From Hoylesella timonensis S9-PR14 (GTDB lineage: Bacteria; Bacteroidota; Bacteroidia; Bacteroidales; Bacteroidaceae), in contig NZ_JRPQ01000075.1 in assembly GCF_000762405.1 (NCBI RefSeq), forward strand, positions 1-61,695: a DNA stretch of 61,695 nucleotides, written 5' to 3'. Position numbers and translations under genes: made by a program. Numbering within the stretch: position 1 is the first letter of the stretch; each line of letters starts with the position of its first letter. Shown in pieces: positions 17,167-26,290 of the stretch. The notes under the pieces were generated by a model. The model saw only the letters and a list, made by a program, of their open reading frames with translations, did no database searches and was not told where the DNA came from.

Positions 17167-19764
17167 TTAAATTTCCTCTATTTCTGTCGTCTTTAACCAT
17201 CCTTCTCGTCCATCTGATAAGCGAATGCCTCTCCAGTCCTTGAGTCCTTTGTCCGTGATGTAGACCTTTGTTCCTTCGTGAATAACAAATTCGTCGGTAC
17301 TGCTATTGGAGGGAGTCTTCTTCACCTGTGTGGCAGGAGCAATGACGATAGCTCCTGTTCTGTTCATGAGTAAACGCTTCTGTTGATAAGCAAAAAAGTT
17401 ACTCATTACAAAAAGGATAAGGAAGCAGCAACCTCCATAGAATCCTACCTTTCGGAGCAAAAGGTTTGGGACAAACAAATATAAGAGAGCTAAGACGAGT
17501 ACCAATACAATAGAAACAATTGCCATGTTAGCCCAATTGTCAACACTGGTGTAATTCACCAAAGAGTGATACCATGTCACAAAGAACATCTCACTCTCAG
17601 GTGTAATTTTATCTATTGTTTTGGCAGACACAAACTGTAGATTAAACTTGATGTCATCATCTCCAGGCGACAATAAGGATGCACGTTCATAAGCAAGAAT
17701 CGCTTTTGTAAGGTCATCTGTGCGGTAATACGCATTTCCGAGATTATAATAAAGGTCAGCACTGACACCCTGTTTCAACAATTCCTCGTACATTTTAATT
17801 GCCTCTTGATAACTACCATGCTTGTAAGCCATATCAGCTTCTTGTTTGGTAGTTGCCGAAATTGCCGTTGACCATAGCAACATTGCGAACAGAAGTAATG
17901 TGAGGTTGGTACGATGATGCGCGTTTTTGTTCATTTTTGCGACCGATTTCAATACATTCTCTATGTTCATAATGGCTGTGATAGCCGAGTCCATTGTCTT
18001 ATTCATATTTCCAGAGGCGTCACCAGGGGCATATCGTTCAAACTCACATTCATCCAAAGCCGATAAGAATGTATTGACCGTTTCATCGTCTACCGCTTGA
18101 TGATGTAAATTATCCGCGATGTTTTCACGCGACAGTTGTTCTACTGGCATGTTCAATTTATCGCTAACATATCCCCATAAGGCTCGCAAAACTTCATCAT
18201 AAAATTCATTTTGCTTGTTTTGCTCCATGAGTTGATGTGCTTTCTTTAATCGTCTCGTAGCCACTTTGTTCGCTTTCTTTCCTCTCATCTTCACCACATC
18301 GGCATGCTCTATAGCACGTTTTCTAAAAACAATCAATAATACGACAAAAGCGACAAGTGGAATTAGCAGACTTATCCAATAAGCTGTGGAGCCAAAGAAG
18401 AATTTATCAATGGCATGTTGTTTTGTCGTTCCCTCTTTTATTTTACGAATATCATTTTCTTGTGTCTGACTATAATCTGCTACATTATCAGCGTTTGCCT
18501 TTCCTTTCTTCACATTGATTTGGAAAGATTGTGTCTGAATGGTTTTGTAACTGTTAGACCCCGTATCATAATAGGTGAACTTGATAGGTGGTAATTGATA
18601 TTTTCCTTGATTTCGAGGAACAGCCAAAATGTCATAAACCATGCTACCTTCTACCCCATTGGCGGTCACTTTGGTCTTGTCTGTCACCTTTGCATCATAC
18701 TTATCAAAATCTTTTGGAAACTCGACAGTAGGTTGCTTCATCAGCTTCAAATTGCCAATTCCACTCACCACTACACGTAATGACAAAGGTTCTCCAGCCT
18801 TTACTTCCGAATGATTGATAGAGGCAGAAATGCTAAACTTACCTACTCCTCCAGAAAAATCATTGGGGCGTTTGGGCAAGGGGTCCACTTGAATGTTGAT
18901 TTCTGGTGCCTTGATATTTCGTTTCACCTCGACATAGCCAGACCCTCCGTTAAAGAATGCTTCGAACGGATCTACAGCTCGGTCTTGTTGCACCACAATT
19001 CCCTTAAACATAATGCTTGGAATCTTCAATTTACCCGTCATTTGTGGATACATCACATATTGACTCCAAGTTACACATCGATAGTTTTTACCATTGACTT
19101 TCTCAATGTGGAAGTTCTTTTGTTGTGGAAGTTTAATTTCCTGTGTATGAAATCCAGTAAGGTCAGGCATTTTACCTTCCAACTGTGTGAGGTCCACTAA
19201 CGTGTACACCTTGTATGTGAGCAATATAGGTTCTTGTTCATGTACCCGTCGTTTGTTGGCACTCACCTTTATAAAGAGGTCGTTTCCAGAGATTCTACTG
19301 CCAGCTGATCGCATAGACATGTCTGCTCCTTCGTCATCACGCATGGATGGCGTACCATGTCCTTTGCGTGCAGATCCAGAGACAGTTACTTTGACAGATT
19401 TTGAACTAATGACCTTTCCATTGACACGAGCACGAGCTGCTGGAATGGTAAAGGTGCCATTCTTAGAAGCATAGAGCGTATATGTGTAGGTGATAGAGGA
19501 CGAACTACTTGTTTTTCCATTCACCATCTGATAACTTGACTGACTGGAAGTGTAAGGGCCTGCGATAATTTCAATTGCTGAAGGAATATTCCCTGCCCTA
19601 AAATCTTCCACGTTTTGGGTGTTGATGGTGTATGAGAGTCTGAAGTTTTCGCCTACAGCTACCTGACTGGGTACAGACACCGAAATGCTTTGTGCATAAG
19701 TGTTCAGAGCGCATAGAACACAGAAAATGAACAGTATGGATGTATATTTTATATATCGATTCAT
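17167..19764 (-). CDS. BatD-BatE fusion protein
   Basis: The last bat operon gene. The ATG at 19764 is preferred over 19794 because it starts a clear signal peptide (MNRYIKYTSILFIFCVLCAL). Counting from 19794, residues to about 450 form the BatD periplasmic beta domains. A membrane span follows (YWISLLIPLVAFVVLLIVF), then a cytoplasmic helical part. At Met621 (base 17934) a second signal-peptide-like segment begins (MNKNAHHRTNLTLLLFAMLL). It leads into TPR repeats (DMAYKHGSYQEAIKMYEELL), two membrane spans and a C-terminal SH3-like domain (VYITDKGLKDWRGIRL), which is the usual layout of a separate BatE. The two are in one uninterrupted frame. Bat proteins are linked to oxidative-stress survival and envelope integrity in Bacteroides and Leptospira; their biochemistry is unsettled. 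Confidence 0.82.
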   Translation of the reverse strand: MNRYIKYTSILFIFCVLCALNTYAQSISVSVPSQVAVGENFRLSYTINTQNVEDFRAGNIPSAIEIIAGPYTSSQSSYQMVNGKTSSSSSITYTYTLYASKNGTFTIPAARARVNGKVISSKSVKVTVSGSARKGHGTPSMRDDEGADMSMRSAGSRISGNDLFIKVSANKRRVHEQEPILLTYKVYTLVDLTQLEGKMPDLTGFHTQEIKLPQQKNFHIEKVNGKNYRCVTWSQYVMYPQMTGKLKIPSIMFKGIVVQQDRAVDPFEAFFNGGSGYVEVKRNIKAPEINIQVDPLPKRPNDFSGGVGKFSISASINHSEVKAGEPLSLRVVVSGIGNLKLMKQPTVEFPKDFDKYDAKVTDKTKVTANGVEGSMVYDILAVPRNQGKYQLPPIKFTYYDTGSNSYKTIQTQSFQINVKKGKANADNVADYSQTQENDIRKIKEGTTKQHAIDKFFFGSTAYWISLLIPLVAFVVLLIVFRKRAIEHADVVKMRGKKANKVATRRLKKAHQLMEQNKQNEFYDEVLRALWGYVSDKLNMPVEQLSRENIADNLHHQAVDDETVNTFLSALDECEFERYAPGDASGNMNKTMDSAITAIMNIENVLKSVAKMNKNAHHRTNLTLLLFAMLLWSTAISATTKQEADMAYKHGSYQEAIKMYEELLKQGVSADLYYNLGNAYYRTDDLTKAILAYERASLLSPGDDDIKFNLQFVSAKTIDKITPESEMFFVTWYHSLVNYTSVDNWANMAIVSIVLVLVLALLYLFVPNLLLRKVGFYGGCCFLILFVMSNFFAYQQKRLLMNRTGAIVIAPATQVKKTPSNSSTDEFVIHEGTKVYITDKGLKDWRGIRLSDGREGWLKTTEIEEI

Positions 19765-19795
19765 AGATGCAGTTATAAAATAGGAAGAAACCATC

Positions 19796-20485
19796 TTACC
19801 AATTTCGTTTTAACTTCCGTGAGCGAGGCTGTTGTTCAGCCTTCTTCATTCTTTGCTGAGTAGCTTTCTCTTGTTGCATGGCAGCATTTAACAGTTGCTC
19901 TGCATTTTCTTTACTCATGCGGTCTTTTGGCTTGTTTTGTTGCTTCTGCTGATTGTCCTTTTGCTTTTGTTGCTGATTGTCTTTTTTCTCTTTATCCTTA
20001 CCTTTTTTATCATCCTTTTTCTTTTGCTCGTTGTCCTTCTTTTGTTGCTTTTGAAGACGCTTGCAAAGTGCAAGATTATAACGAGTTTCGTTGTCTTGCG
20101 GATTATTTCTCAAACTTTCTTTGTAGGCTTCAATGGCTTCACCATACATCTGATGAGTTTGACAAACGACACCTATGTTATGATAGACCTTGGCTTTCCT
20201 GCTCTTGCTTGTTTCTATTTTCCCAGCATTTTCGTACTGTACGATAGCCGCTGAATCTTTTTGTTGCATCATCAGCGCACAACCAAGATTATACAATGCT
20301 TGCGAATTCTGTGCATTTTGCGCAATCGCCTTGCGGTATTCCGCCTCGGCTTTCGCATAGTTTTGCGCTCTAAATAGCTTATTTCCTGACCGTATGAATT
20401 GTCTGTCGCTTTGGGCAAACATAGAGGTAAAGCCCAAAGTGAGCAGTAATAAACTGAAGATATGTCTTTTTTTCTTTATGCTCAT
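19796..20485 (-). CDS. batC: BatC, TPR protein with a Lys/Gln-rich tail
   Basis: A probable periplasmic or membrane-anchored TPR protein of the bat operon. Met at 20485 (MSIKKKRHIFSLLLLTLGF) begins a signal sequence and leaves 7 bases after batB; the upstream ATG at 20521 would overlap batB. About three TPR units follow (KLFRAQNYAKAEAEYRKAIA, QALYNLGCALMMQQKDSAAI, MYGEAIEAYKESLRNNPQD). The tail after about residue 160 is very rich in K, Q, D and E, then the protein ends in basic residues (SRKLKRNW). TPRs suggest it scaffolds BatA and BatB. The next gene (BatD-BatE) starts 31 bases downstream. Confidence 0.82.
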   Translation of the reverse strand: MSIKKKRHIFSLLLLTLGFTSMFAQSDRQFIRSGNKLFRAQNYAKAEAEYRKAIAQNAQNSQALYNLGCALMMQQKDSAAIVQYENAGKIETSKSRKAKVYHNIGVVCQTHQMYGEAIEAYKESLRNNPQDNETRYNLALCKRLQKQQKKDNEQKKKDDKKGKDKEKKDNQQQKQKDNQQKQQNKPKDRMSKENAEQLLNAAMQQEKATQQRMKKAEQQPRSRKLKRNW

Positions 20486-20492
20486 CGTACTT

Positions 20493-21518
20493 CTACTGTT
20501 TCTTCTTGAATAATCGGACATTTTTAAGTAATGGATTCTTACTTTCCAAGATACAAACTTCTATGATCAGTAGCAATAAGGCTAAGATACCAAAAGCTTG
20601 AAATTGCTCGTCATATTCGCTATAAATAACACTATTTGTTTCTCCACGTTGAAGTTTAGCCAATTCATCATTGAGCTTTTTTTGGGCATCATTCGTATTA
20701 TCCACATGGATATAAGTCCCTTTGCCAGCCCGTGCAATGTCTTGACACATCTTTTCATTGAGGGCTGTCCTAACCGTCTGTCCGTTCTCATCTTTCATAT
20801 AGCCACCTTCAGCTACTGGTATGGGCGCTCCTTGTGTGTTGCCCACCCCTAAGATAAAGACGTTGATGCCTTTCTTATTTGCATCTGCTGCTGCCTCAAG
20901 CGCACCACCCTCGTGGTCTTCTCCATCCGTAATCAGGATAATGGCTCGCCCCACTTTGTCCTGTTGTGTAAAACTACTCATTGACAAACGAATGGCTCTC
21001 GCAATGTCAGTACCCTGCGTTGTAATCAGAGAAGGGTCAGTATTTTGCAAGAACATTTTAGCACTTACATAATCGCTGGTAATGGGTAGCTGAATAAAGG
21101 CATCGCCTGCGAAGACTACCAAACCAATTTTATCGTTGGTAAAGTTATCTACCAGATTTTCAACCAACAGCTTACTCTTGGCTAAACGTGAAGGAACAAC
21201 ATCTTCAGCCAGCATGGAGTTTGAAATATCCAAAGCGATAATTGTTTCTATGCCATTCCGTTTTTCGTTAGATATCTTTGACCCCATCTGTGGACGGGCT
21301 AACATCACGATTAACAGTGCTAATGCACTTTGTAACAACCAAAACTTAACAGTTGGACGATATTTCGATATGTCAGCCATTTGTTGCTGTACCAGCTCCA
21401 TATCTCCAAACTTCTTGAGCTTCACAAGTCGTCTTCGATATCCTATCAAGCGAATCAATGCAAGGATAGGGATAACAATTAAAAGCCAAAGGTATATAGG
21501 ATCATCAAATCTTATCAT
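20493..21518 (-). CDS. batB: BatB, von Willebrand factor A membrane protein
   Basis: The start at MIRFDDPIYLWLLIVIPILAL (21518) fits the family; ATGs at 21533 and 21542 are alternatives. Two N-terminal membrane spans flank a short basic stretch. A VWA domain follows with an intact metal-dependent adhesion site: ALDISNSM (DxSxS), TQGTD and ITDGEDHEGG. One C-terminal span is present (FGILALLLLIIEVCIL). VWA domains bind protein partners through a bound divalent metal. BatA and BatB are paralogous and adjacent in nearly all bat operons, with MoxR presumably acting as the ATPase partner. Confidence 0.88.
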   Translation of the reverse strand: MIRFDDPIYLWLLIVIPILALIRLIGYRRRLVKLKKFGDMELVQQQMADISKYRPTVKFWLLQSALALLIVMLARPQMGSKISNEKRNGIETIIALDISNSMLAEDVVPSRLAKSKLLVENLVDNFTNDKIGLVVFAGDAFIQLPITSDYVSAKMFLQNTDPSLITTQGTDIARAIRLSMSSFTQQDKVGRAIILITDGEDHEGGALEAAADANKKGINVFILGVGNTQGAPIPVAEGGYMKDENGQTVRTALNEKMCQDIARAGKGTYIHVDNTNDAQKKLNDELAKLQRGETNSVIYSEYDEQFQAFGILALLLLIIEVCILESKNPLLKNVRLFKKKQ

Positions 21519-21616
21519 CGTGTTCGTATTCATCTGCAGCAAGCTGCAATCTGTTTATAACCATTTTTTTTTAGCGTTGAATATCGTAGGTCACTGGCAT
21601 TCTCAACTACTATTCT

Positions 21617-22615
21617 TTAAGGAATCCTACGCAGAACCGTGTTCCTAAGAAGCAACTCGAGCAACAAACTAAGCACTGCCAACAAGGCAAATGGCTGGAA
21701 TGCTTCGTAACGCTTCGAGAATTTCTTGACATTCATCTTTGTCTTTTCCAGTTTGTCAATATCTTTATAGATTTGTTTCAACTGTTGATTATTCGTTGCC
21801 CTATAGAAGTTTCCTTCGGTCACTGCTGCAATATCACTGAGAGTCTTGGAGTCTATCTCCACAGGAATATTGATATATTGAGTTCCTCCTCCTACACTCA
21901 TTGGGTAAGGAGCTACTTTATTGGTTCCAACCCCAATCGTATAGACACGGATGTCCAAACTTTTTGCAATTTGAGCACTGGTCATGGGTGAGATGTCGCC
22001 CATGTTATTACTGCCATCCGTCAGCAAGATGACAACCTTACTTTTGGTCTTCGAGTCTTTCAGACGTGACACAGCGTTTGCCAATCCCATTCCTACGGCA
22101 GTGCCGTCAGATATCAATCCTCGTGCTGCAATATCTGTTCGAACGTTTCTCAACAAATTGAGAAGTGACGTATGGTCTGTGGTCATAGGACACTGGGTAA
22201 AGGCTTCTCCAGCAAAAATGGTTAAGCCAATGTTATCATTCGGTCTTCCAGAAATAAATTCTGCAGCTACATTTTTGGCAGCTTCCAAACGATTGGGCTT
22301 TAAGTCCTCTGCAAGCATAGAGGTAGACACGTCCATTGCTAACATAATATCGATGCCTTCCACCGAACGTTCATCCCAAGCATTGTGGGTTTGGGGGCGT
22401 GCCAAGACACAAATGATGAAGATGAAAGCAAGACATCTTAACACCATCGGTGCGTGCACCAAGCGTGTACGCCAACTTTTTGGTGCAAACAGATAGGCGT
22501 GTGTATCGCTCATCTTCATGGTAGCCTCGCTCTTCTTACGATAGAGGAAATACCATATCACATACGGAATGAGCAATAATAGCAGTAAAAAATATTCTTT
22601 ATTTACAAATTCCAC
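21617..22615 (-). CDS. batA: BatA, von Willebrand factor A membrane protein
   Basis: A paralogue of BatB with the same plan: N-terminal spans (YFLLLLLLIPYVIWYFL and MVLRCLAFIFIICVLA), a VWA domain with MAMDVSTSM (DxSxS), LISDGTAVG and LLTDGSNNMGD, and a C-terminal span (FALLAVLSLLLELLL). The product is 332 residues. In Bacteroides fragilis the bat genes were first found as needed for aerotolerance; the sequence supports family membership, not that phenotype here. It starts 35 bases after the preceding membrane-protein gene, and about 98 bases separate it from batB. Confidence 0.88.
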   Translation of the reverse strand: MEFVNKEYFLLLLLLIPYVIWYFLYRKKSEATMKMSDTHAYLFAPKSWRTRLVHAPMVLRCLAFIFIICVLARPQTHNAWDERSVEGIDIMLAMDVSTSMLAEDLKPNRLEAAKNVAAEFISGRPNDNIGLTIFAGEAFTQCPMTTDHTSLLNLLRNVRTDIAARGLISDGTAVGMGLANAVSRLKDSKTKSKVVILLTDGSNNMGDISPMTSAQIAKSLDIRVYTIGVGTNKVAPYPMSVGGGTQYINIPVEIDSKTLSDIAAVTEGNFYRATNNQQLKQIYKDIDKLEKTKMNVKKFSKRYEAFQPFALLAVLSLLLELLLRNTVLRRIP

Positions 22616-22650
22616 GTTATTTCATTTTACGATTTAGTAGTCTCCAGATA

Positions 22651-23733
22651 TTAAACCATGAGCAAATAAACCTGATAGACAATATAGATAAGCAAAGCAA
22701 ACACGCTGATGCCAATGGCGGTTAAGAGCATTTTGATGGTCTTTCTGGTCTTTTGAGTTCGCCTGTCTTTTTCATCTAATTTGGGAACGATGCGCTCTTC
22801 GGTGGGTTCACCCTCAATCTTTGTTTGATCAATAAAGTTGATAGCGTTCACCAAGTTCTTATCATTCTCATTGATAAGCGTTTCATACTTCGCAAATTTC
22901 ACCAAGTCGGCTGTTTCAAAGAGACTTTTCAGTTCATCAATCATCTTCTTGTCTCCTTTTTTGTGCAGCGTATAAATAATCTCTGAGGTTGTCATCTCCA
23001 TGGCATTAAAGCCAAATCGCTCTTCTATATACTGTCTCAACGTGTCGGTGAGCTCAGTGTAATAAGTCTTTTGGTCGGGAGATGACACCATTCTCTCACT
23101 TTTCAGCTTGTCTATTGCGGTGAGTGCTTTTTGATGAGGCGGTATCTTCTTGATAATTCTGATACGTGTGATGATGGGTTTGTTATTGTATATTCTAAGG
23201 TATAGGTAAAATCCTAATACACAAAGCAATAACATTAATACACTCAACCAAAAGATAGGACTCCATTCTTTCCATGAAAAAGGATTGTCTTGAACATCCT
23301 TGGGTGGAAAGAACTGGTTAGGATGCAAAGTATCAACGTCCACCGTAACCACCTTTAGTGCCAAGGTATTCCCCACATAATCTTTGCCGTTTACCTGTAC
23401 TTTCTGTCCGGGAATGGCATATAGGTGTTCATCAAACGAAGTGAGCGTATATTGCTTCGACACCTTCACGAACCCATTGTCCAGTGCTGTCGTATCTCCA
23501 GAAGAAATTTCGAGTATCTCCACACCAGGCACCAGATAGTGCGACGGTTTCAAAGCGGGAAAATGAATGGTGGCATTCTTAGGTGCTGTGACGTCAATCG
23601 TCATGTTAATCTGTTGTCCTATGAAGATACCAACAGAGTCTAACCTTTGCTGCACACCTATTTGGGCATGCAGTCCTAAGCACCACACTGTGCTTATCAG
23701 CAGAATTAAAAAGTATTTTTTTATCAAATTCAT
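22651..23733 (-). CDS. Bat-operon membrane protein of unknown function
   Basis: A 360-residue protein that regularly sits between the DUF58 gene and batA in Bacteroidota. A signal peptide (MNLIKKYFLILLISTVWCLGLHAQ) leads into a beta-rich periplasmic domain resembling one repeat of BatD (IGQQINMTIDVTAPKNATIHF). A span follows (PIFWLSVLMLLLCVLGFYLYL). A cytoplasmic helical segment comes next, containing YYTELTDTLRQYIEERFGFNAMEMTTSEI, like the region after the BatD span. A second span ends the protein (MLLTAIGISVFALLIYIVYQV). It is probably a shortened BatD relative that works with the VWA proteins. No enzymatic motif was seen. Confidence 0.72.
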   Translation of the reverse strand: MNLIKKYFLILLISTVWCLGLHAQIGVQQRLDSVGIFIGQQINMTIDVTAPKNATIHFPALKPSHYLVPGVEILEISSGDTTALDNGFVKVSKQYTLTSFDEHLYAIPGQKVQVNGKDYVGNTLALKVVTVDVDTLHPNQFFPPKDVQDNPFSWKEWSPIFWLSVLMLLLCVLGFYLYLRIYNNKPIITRIRIIKKIPPHQKALTAIDKLKSERMVSSPDQKTYYTELTDTLRQYIEERFGFNAMEMTTSEIIYTLHKKGDKKMIDELKSLFETADLVKFAKYETLINENDKNLVNAINFIDQTKIEGEPTEERIVPKLDEKDRRTQKTRKTIKMLLTAIGISVFALLIYIVYQVYLLMV

Positions 23734-23788
23734 TCTTTATTGACAATTACATACCGTTCCTTTTTCAGTAACGTGATCATTCCAGCGT

Positions 23789-24679
23789 TTACACACCTCT
23801 TTGTGCAAAGAGGCGCATCATGGCTTTCACATAGTCTTCATCGGTGGCTACACTGGTCCAGTCTACCCCACCTTTAGCAAATATCTGTTTGAGTTTTGCA
23901 GCACGCTCCAACCAGTAAGCCGTGTGGGTGCGACGGAGTTTAGCCGATGAAGTATCAATCAGCATCTCATGTCCTGTTTCTGCATCCCTGATTTTCAGCA
24001 AGCCGATATCAGGCAAGCTCTTAGCTCGTTGGTCATACACCTGCACTGCTACGATGTCGTGTTTGTGGTTGGCGATGGTCAAAGCATGTTCGAAGTGTTC
24101 GTACTCGGCAGTTTCATGCTTGATATAGAAGTCGCTTAAAATACAAGCAGTACATCTTCTCTTCATCATTCGGGTAAGATACTCTATCGCCATACCGACA
24201 TCTGTCTTTCTGCTCAGTGGTTCAAAGTCGAGCATCTCACGAATAATGTACAAAATATGCTTGCGTCCCTTTTTGGGTGGGATATATTTTTCTATCCTAT
24301 CTGAAAAGAAAACCACTCCTATCTTGTCATTATTCTGAATGGCACTGAATGCCAGCGTGGCAGCGATCTCGGTCACCATTTCTCGTTTGGTTTGTTTCTT
24401 GGTACCAAAATCCAAAGAGCCAGAGACATCGATGAGTAGCATGACCGTCAGTTCGCGTTCCTCTTCAAACACTTTGACATAGGGGTGATTGAAACGTGCG
24501 GTGACATTCCAATCGATATCTCGAACATCATCTCCAAATTGATACTCTCTCACTTCCGAGAAAGCCATACCCCGACCTTTGAACGCCGTATGATACTGTC
24601 CTGCAAAGATGTTCTGGCTCAAGCCACGAGTTTTGATCTCAATCTTCCTGACCTTTTTTAGAATTTCACTTGTTTCCAT
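23789..24679 (-). CDS. DUF58 domain protein of the bat operon
   Basis: A cytoplasmic protein of 297 residues from Met at 24679 (METSEILKKVRKIEIKT). It has the DUF58 signature FSEVREYQFGDDVRDIDWNVTAR followed by a degenerate VWA fold (LTVMLLIDVSGSLDFG, and CTACILSDF in place of the usual TDG). DUF58 proteins are encoded beside MoxR AAA+ ATPases and are thought to be adaptors or clients of them. The MoxR gene lies directly upstream, with about 80 bases between. Confidence 0.88.
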   Translation of the reverse strand: METSEILKKVRKIEIKTRGLSQNIFAGQYHTAFKGRGMAFSEVREYQFGDDVRDIDWNVTARFNHPYVKVFEEERELTVMLLIDVSGSLDFGTKKQTKREMVTEIAATLAFSAIQNNDKIGVVFFSDRIEKYIPPKKGRKHILYIIREMLDFEPLSRKTDVGMAIEYLTRMMKRRCTACILSDFYIKHETAEYEHFEHALTIANHKHDIVAVQVYDQRAKSLPDIGLLKIRDAETGHEMLIDTSSAKLRRTHTAYWLERAAKLKQIFAKGGVDWTSVATDEDYVKAMMRLFAQRGV

Positions 24680-24760
24680 TATCATCTCACCTCAAGTTGT
24701 GCTACTCCTGCTGTCATGCCTTGTCTACTTCTCTCAAGCCTGTCTTTCGTTATCCAACGC

Positions 24761-25756
24761 TTAAGGAACTTCTACTTTATTGATAATTTTCGATACGATT
24801 TCCTCAGAGGTCAGATTGCTGGCTTCTGCCTCATAGGACAATCCTATACGATGCCTCAATACATCGTGAACCACAGCTCTCACGTCTTCAGGAATCACAT
24901 ATCCGCGATGCTTGATGAAAGCATAAGTGCGCGCTGCTTTTGCCAAATTGATAGAAGCACGTGGCGAACCACCGAAAGTAATCATATTCTTCAGTTCGGG
25001 TAGCTCATATCGTTCAGGGTATCGAGTGGCAAAAACAATATCCGCAATATATTGAGCTATTTTTTCGTCGATATAAACCTCGTTGACGATGGTTCTTGCT
25101 TTTAATATTTCTTCAGCGGTAGTCACTGGCTTTACTTGGGGCAGTCCGCCTTGAATATTCTCCTTCACAATGAGCTTCTCCTCTTCCAATGTAGGATAGT
25201 CCAGCACCACTTTCAACATGAAACGGTCCACCTGAGCCTCTGGAAGTTGGTAAGTACCCTCTTGCTCAATGGGGTTTTGCGTCGCCATGACCATGAATGG
25301 ATGGGGCAATTTGTATGTATTTTCTCCAATTGTTACTTGGTGTTCTTGCATTGCCTCTAAGAGTGCGCTCTGAACTTTGGCTGGCGCACGGTTAATTTCG
25401 TCTGCCAAAACAAAGTTGGCGAACACAGGTCCTTTCTTTACTTGGAATCTTTCTTCTTTTTGCGAGTAAATCAAAGTTCCGATAACATCGGCAGGCAACA
25501 GGTCTGGCGTGAACTGAATACGGCGGTAGTCGGCATCAATGAGCTGAGACAGCGTTTTGATTGCCAGTGTTTTTGCCAAGCCTGGCACACCTTCTAAAAG
25601 TATATGACCATCACTCAACAAAGCGATGAGCAATGAATCTACTAAATGTTTTTGACCTATAATTACTTGATCCATTCCTTGAACCAAGTTGGTAACGAAC
25701 CCACTCTGTTGTTCGATTCGGATATTTAACTCACGAATATCAATAGCTTCTGCCAT
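24761..25756 (-). CDS. MoxR-type AAA+ ATPase
   Basis: The first gene of the bat operon, encoding a chaperone-like ATPase thought to remodel or activate VWA-containing partners. From Met at 25756 (MAEAIDIRELNIRI) it is 331 residues, the usual length. An in-frame ATG at 25888 is rejected because a -7 box lies between the two. Motifs are Walker A EGVPGLAKT, Walker B FVLADEINRAPAKVQSALLEAMQE, the sensor MATQNPIEQEGTYQLPEAQVDRF, and the arginine-bearing FGGSPRASINLAKAAR in the lid. Confidence 0.9.
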   Translation of the reverse strand: MAEAIDIRELNIRIEQQSGFVTNLVQGMDQVIIGQKHLVDSLLIALLSDGHILLEGVPGLAKTLAIKTLSQLIDADYRRIQFTPDLLPADVIGTLIYSQKEERFQVKKGPVFANFVLADEINRAPAKVQSALLEAMQEHQVTIGENTYKLPHPFMVMATQNPIEQEGTYQLPEAQVDRFMLKVVLDYPTLEEEKLIVKENIQGGLPQVKPVTTAEEILKARTIVNEVYIDEKIAQYIADIVFATRYPERYELPELKNMITFGGSPRASINLAKAARTYAFIKHRGYVIPEDVRAVVHDVLRHRIGLSYEAEASNLTSEEIVSKIINKVEVP

Positions 25757-25790
25757 AATAGTGTTGTTATTCAATTTATAAAACCAAGCA

Positions 25791-25798
25791 CAAAAATA
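25791..25798 (-). promoter_or_regulatory. -7 box of the bat operon
   Basis: Read on the minus strand the bases are TATTTTTG, matching TAnnTTTG, about 35 bases upstream of the chosen MoxR start at 25756. The -33 element is not clear. Confidence 0.5.
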
Positions 25799-26148
25799 CA
25801 ATAATAATGAGATAGAAGCGAAAGATATGAGTTTATTTATAATAATTTTATGACTGTCTCTATTGATTTTAAGAACTTTTATACGCAACTATCTGCCATA
25901 TTCTCAAAGAAACGCACTATAAGTGGCAGTTTCGCAACAATGCGGAGGATGTTCAAAGGCATGTGGCGCACGCAAAATAAGTGCGCTGGATGAAACGTTG
26001 AGTTGCTTTTTTTTACTTGTTTTCAAGATGCTAAAATTGCGTTTTAAGTATGAATTAAACTGACAAAATACGACAAAAATAAGGAAGTTTTGTCAATATA
26101 ATTACTATTTCAAAAAGTTGAAAATAGCAACTCGATGACTCCTCGAAA

Positions 26149-26290
26149 CATGGTAAAAGTCCAAAATCATGACAAGGTGCGCATTGAAGCATTGAGTTAA
26201 GCCTTGTAAAACATGTAGACAAGCATGGAAAACACATGCTTCAGCATGGTTAACTCCATGACTTAAGGAGGTTAACTCATTGAGTTAAAG
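26149..26290 (+). repeat. CATG/GAGTTAA repeat cluster
   Basis: About ten CAT(G) anchors occur in 140 bases (26149, 26168, 26182, 26190, 26212, 26224, 26235, 26245, 26257, 26278). GGTTAACTC occurs twice, exactly 22 bases apart (26248 and 26270), and CAT anchors at 26190 and 26212 are also 22 apart. AAGCATG and CATGCTT form an inverted pair (26221-26241). The stretch GCATTGAAGCAT near 26181 resembles 45655-45666 in the other cluster. Function is unknown. Confidence 0.5.

Noticed and set aside
25757..25888. Upstream start extending the MoxR ATPase by 44 residues
   Set aside because: The extension is hydrophobic and atypical for MoxR, and a -7 box at 25791-25798 falls within it.
26149..26290. 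A CRISPR array at the CATG cluster
   Set aside because: Anchor spacing varies from 8 to 22 bases, repeats are too short and too diverged, there are no uniform spacers, and no cas genes are present.
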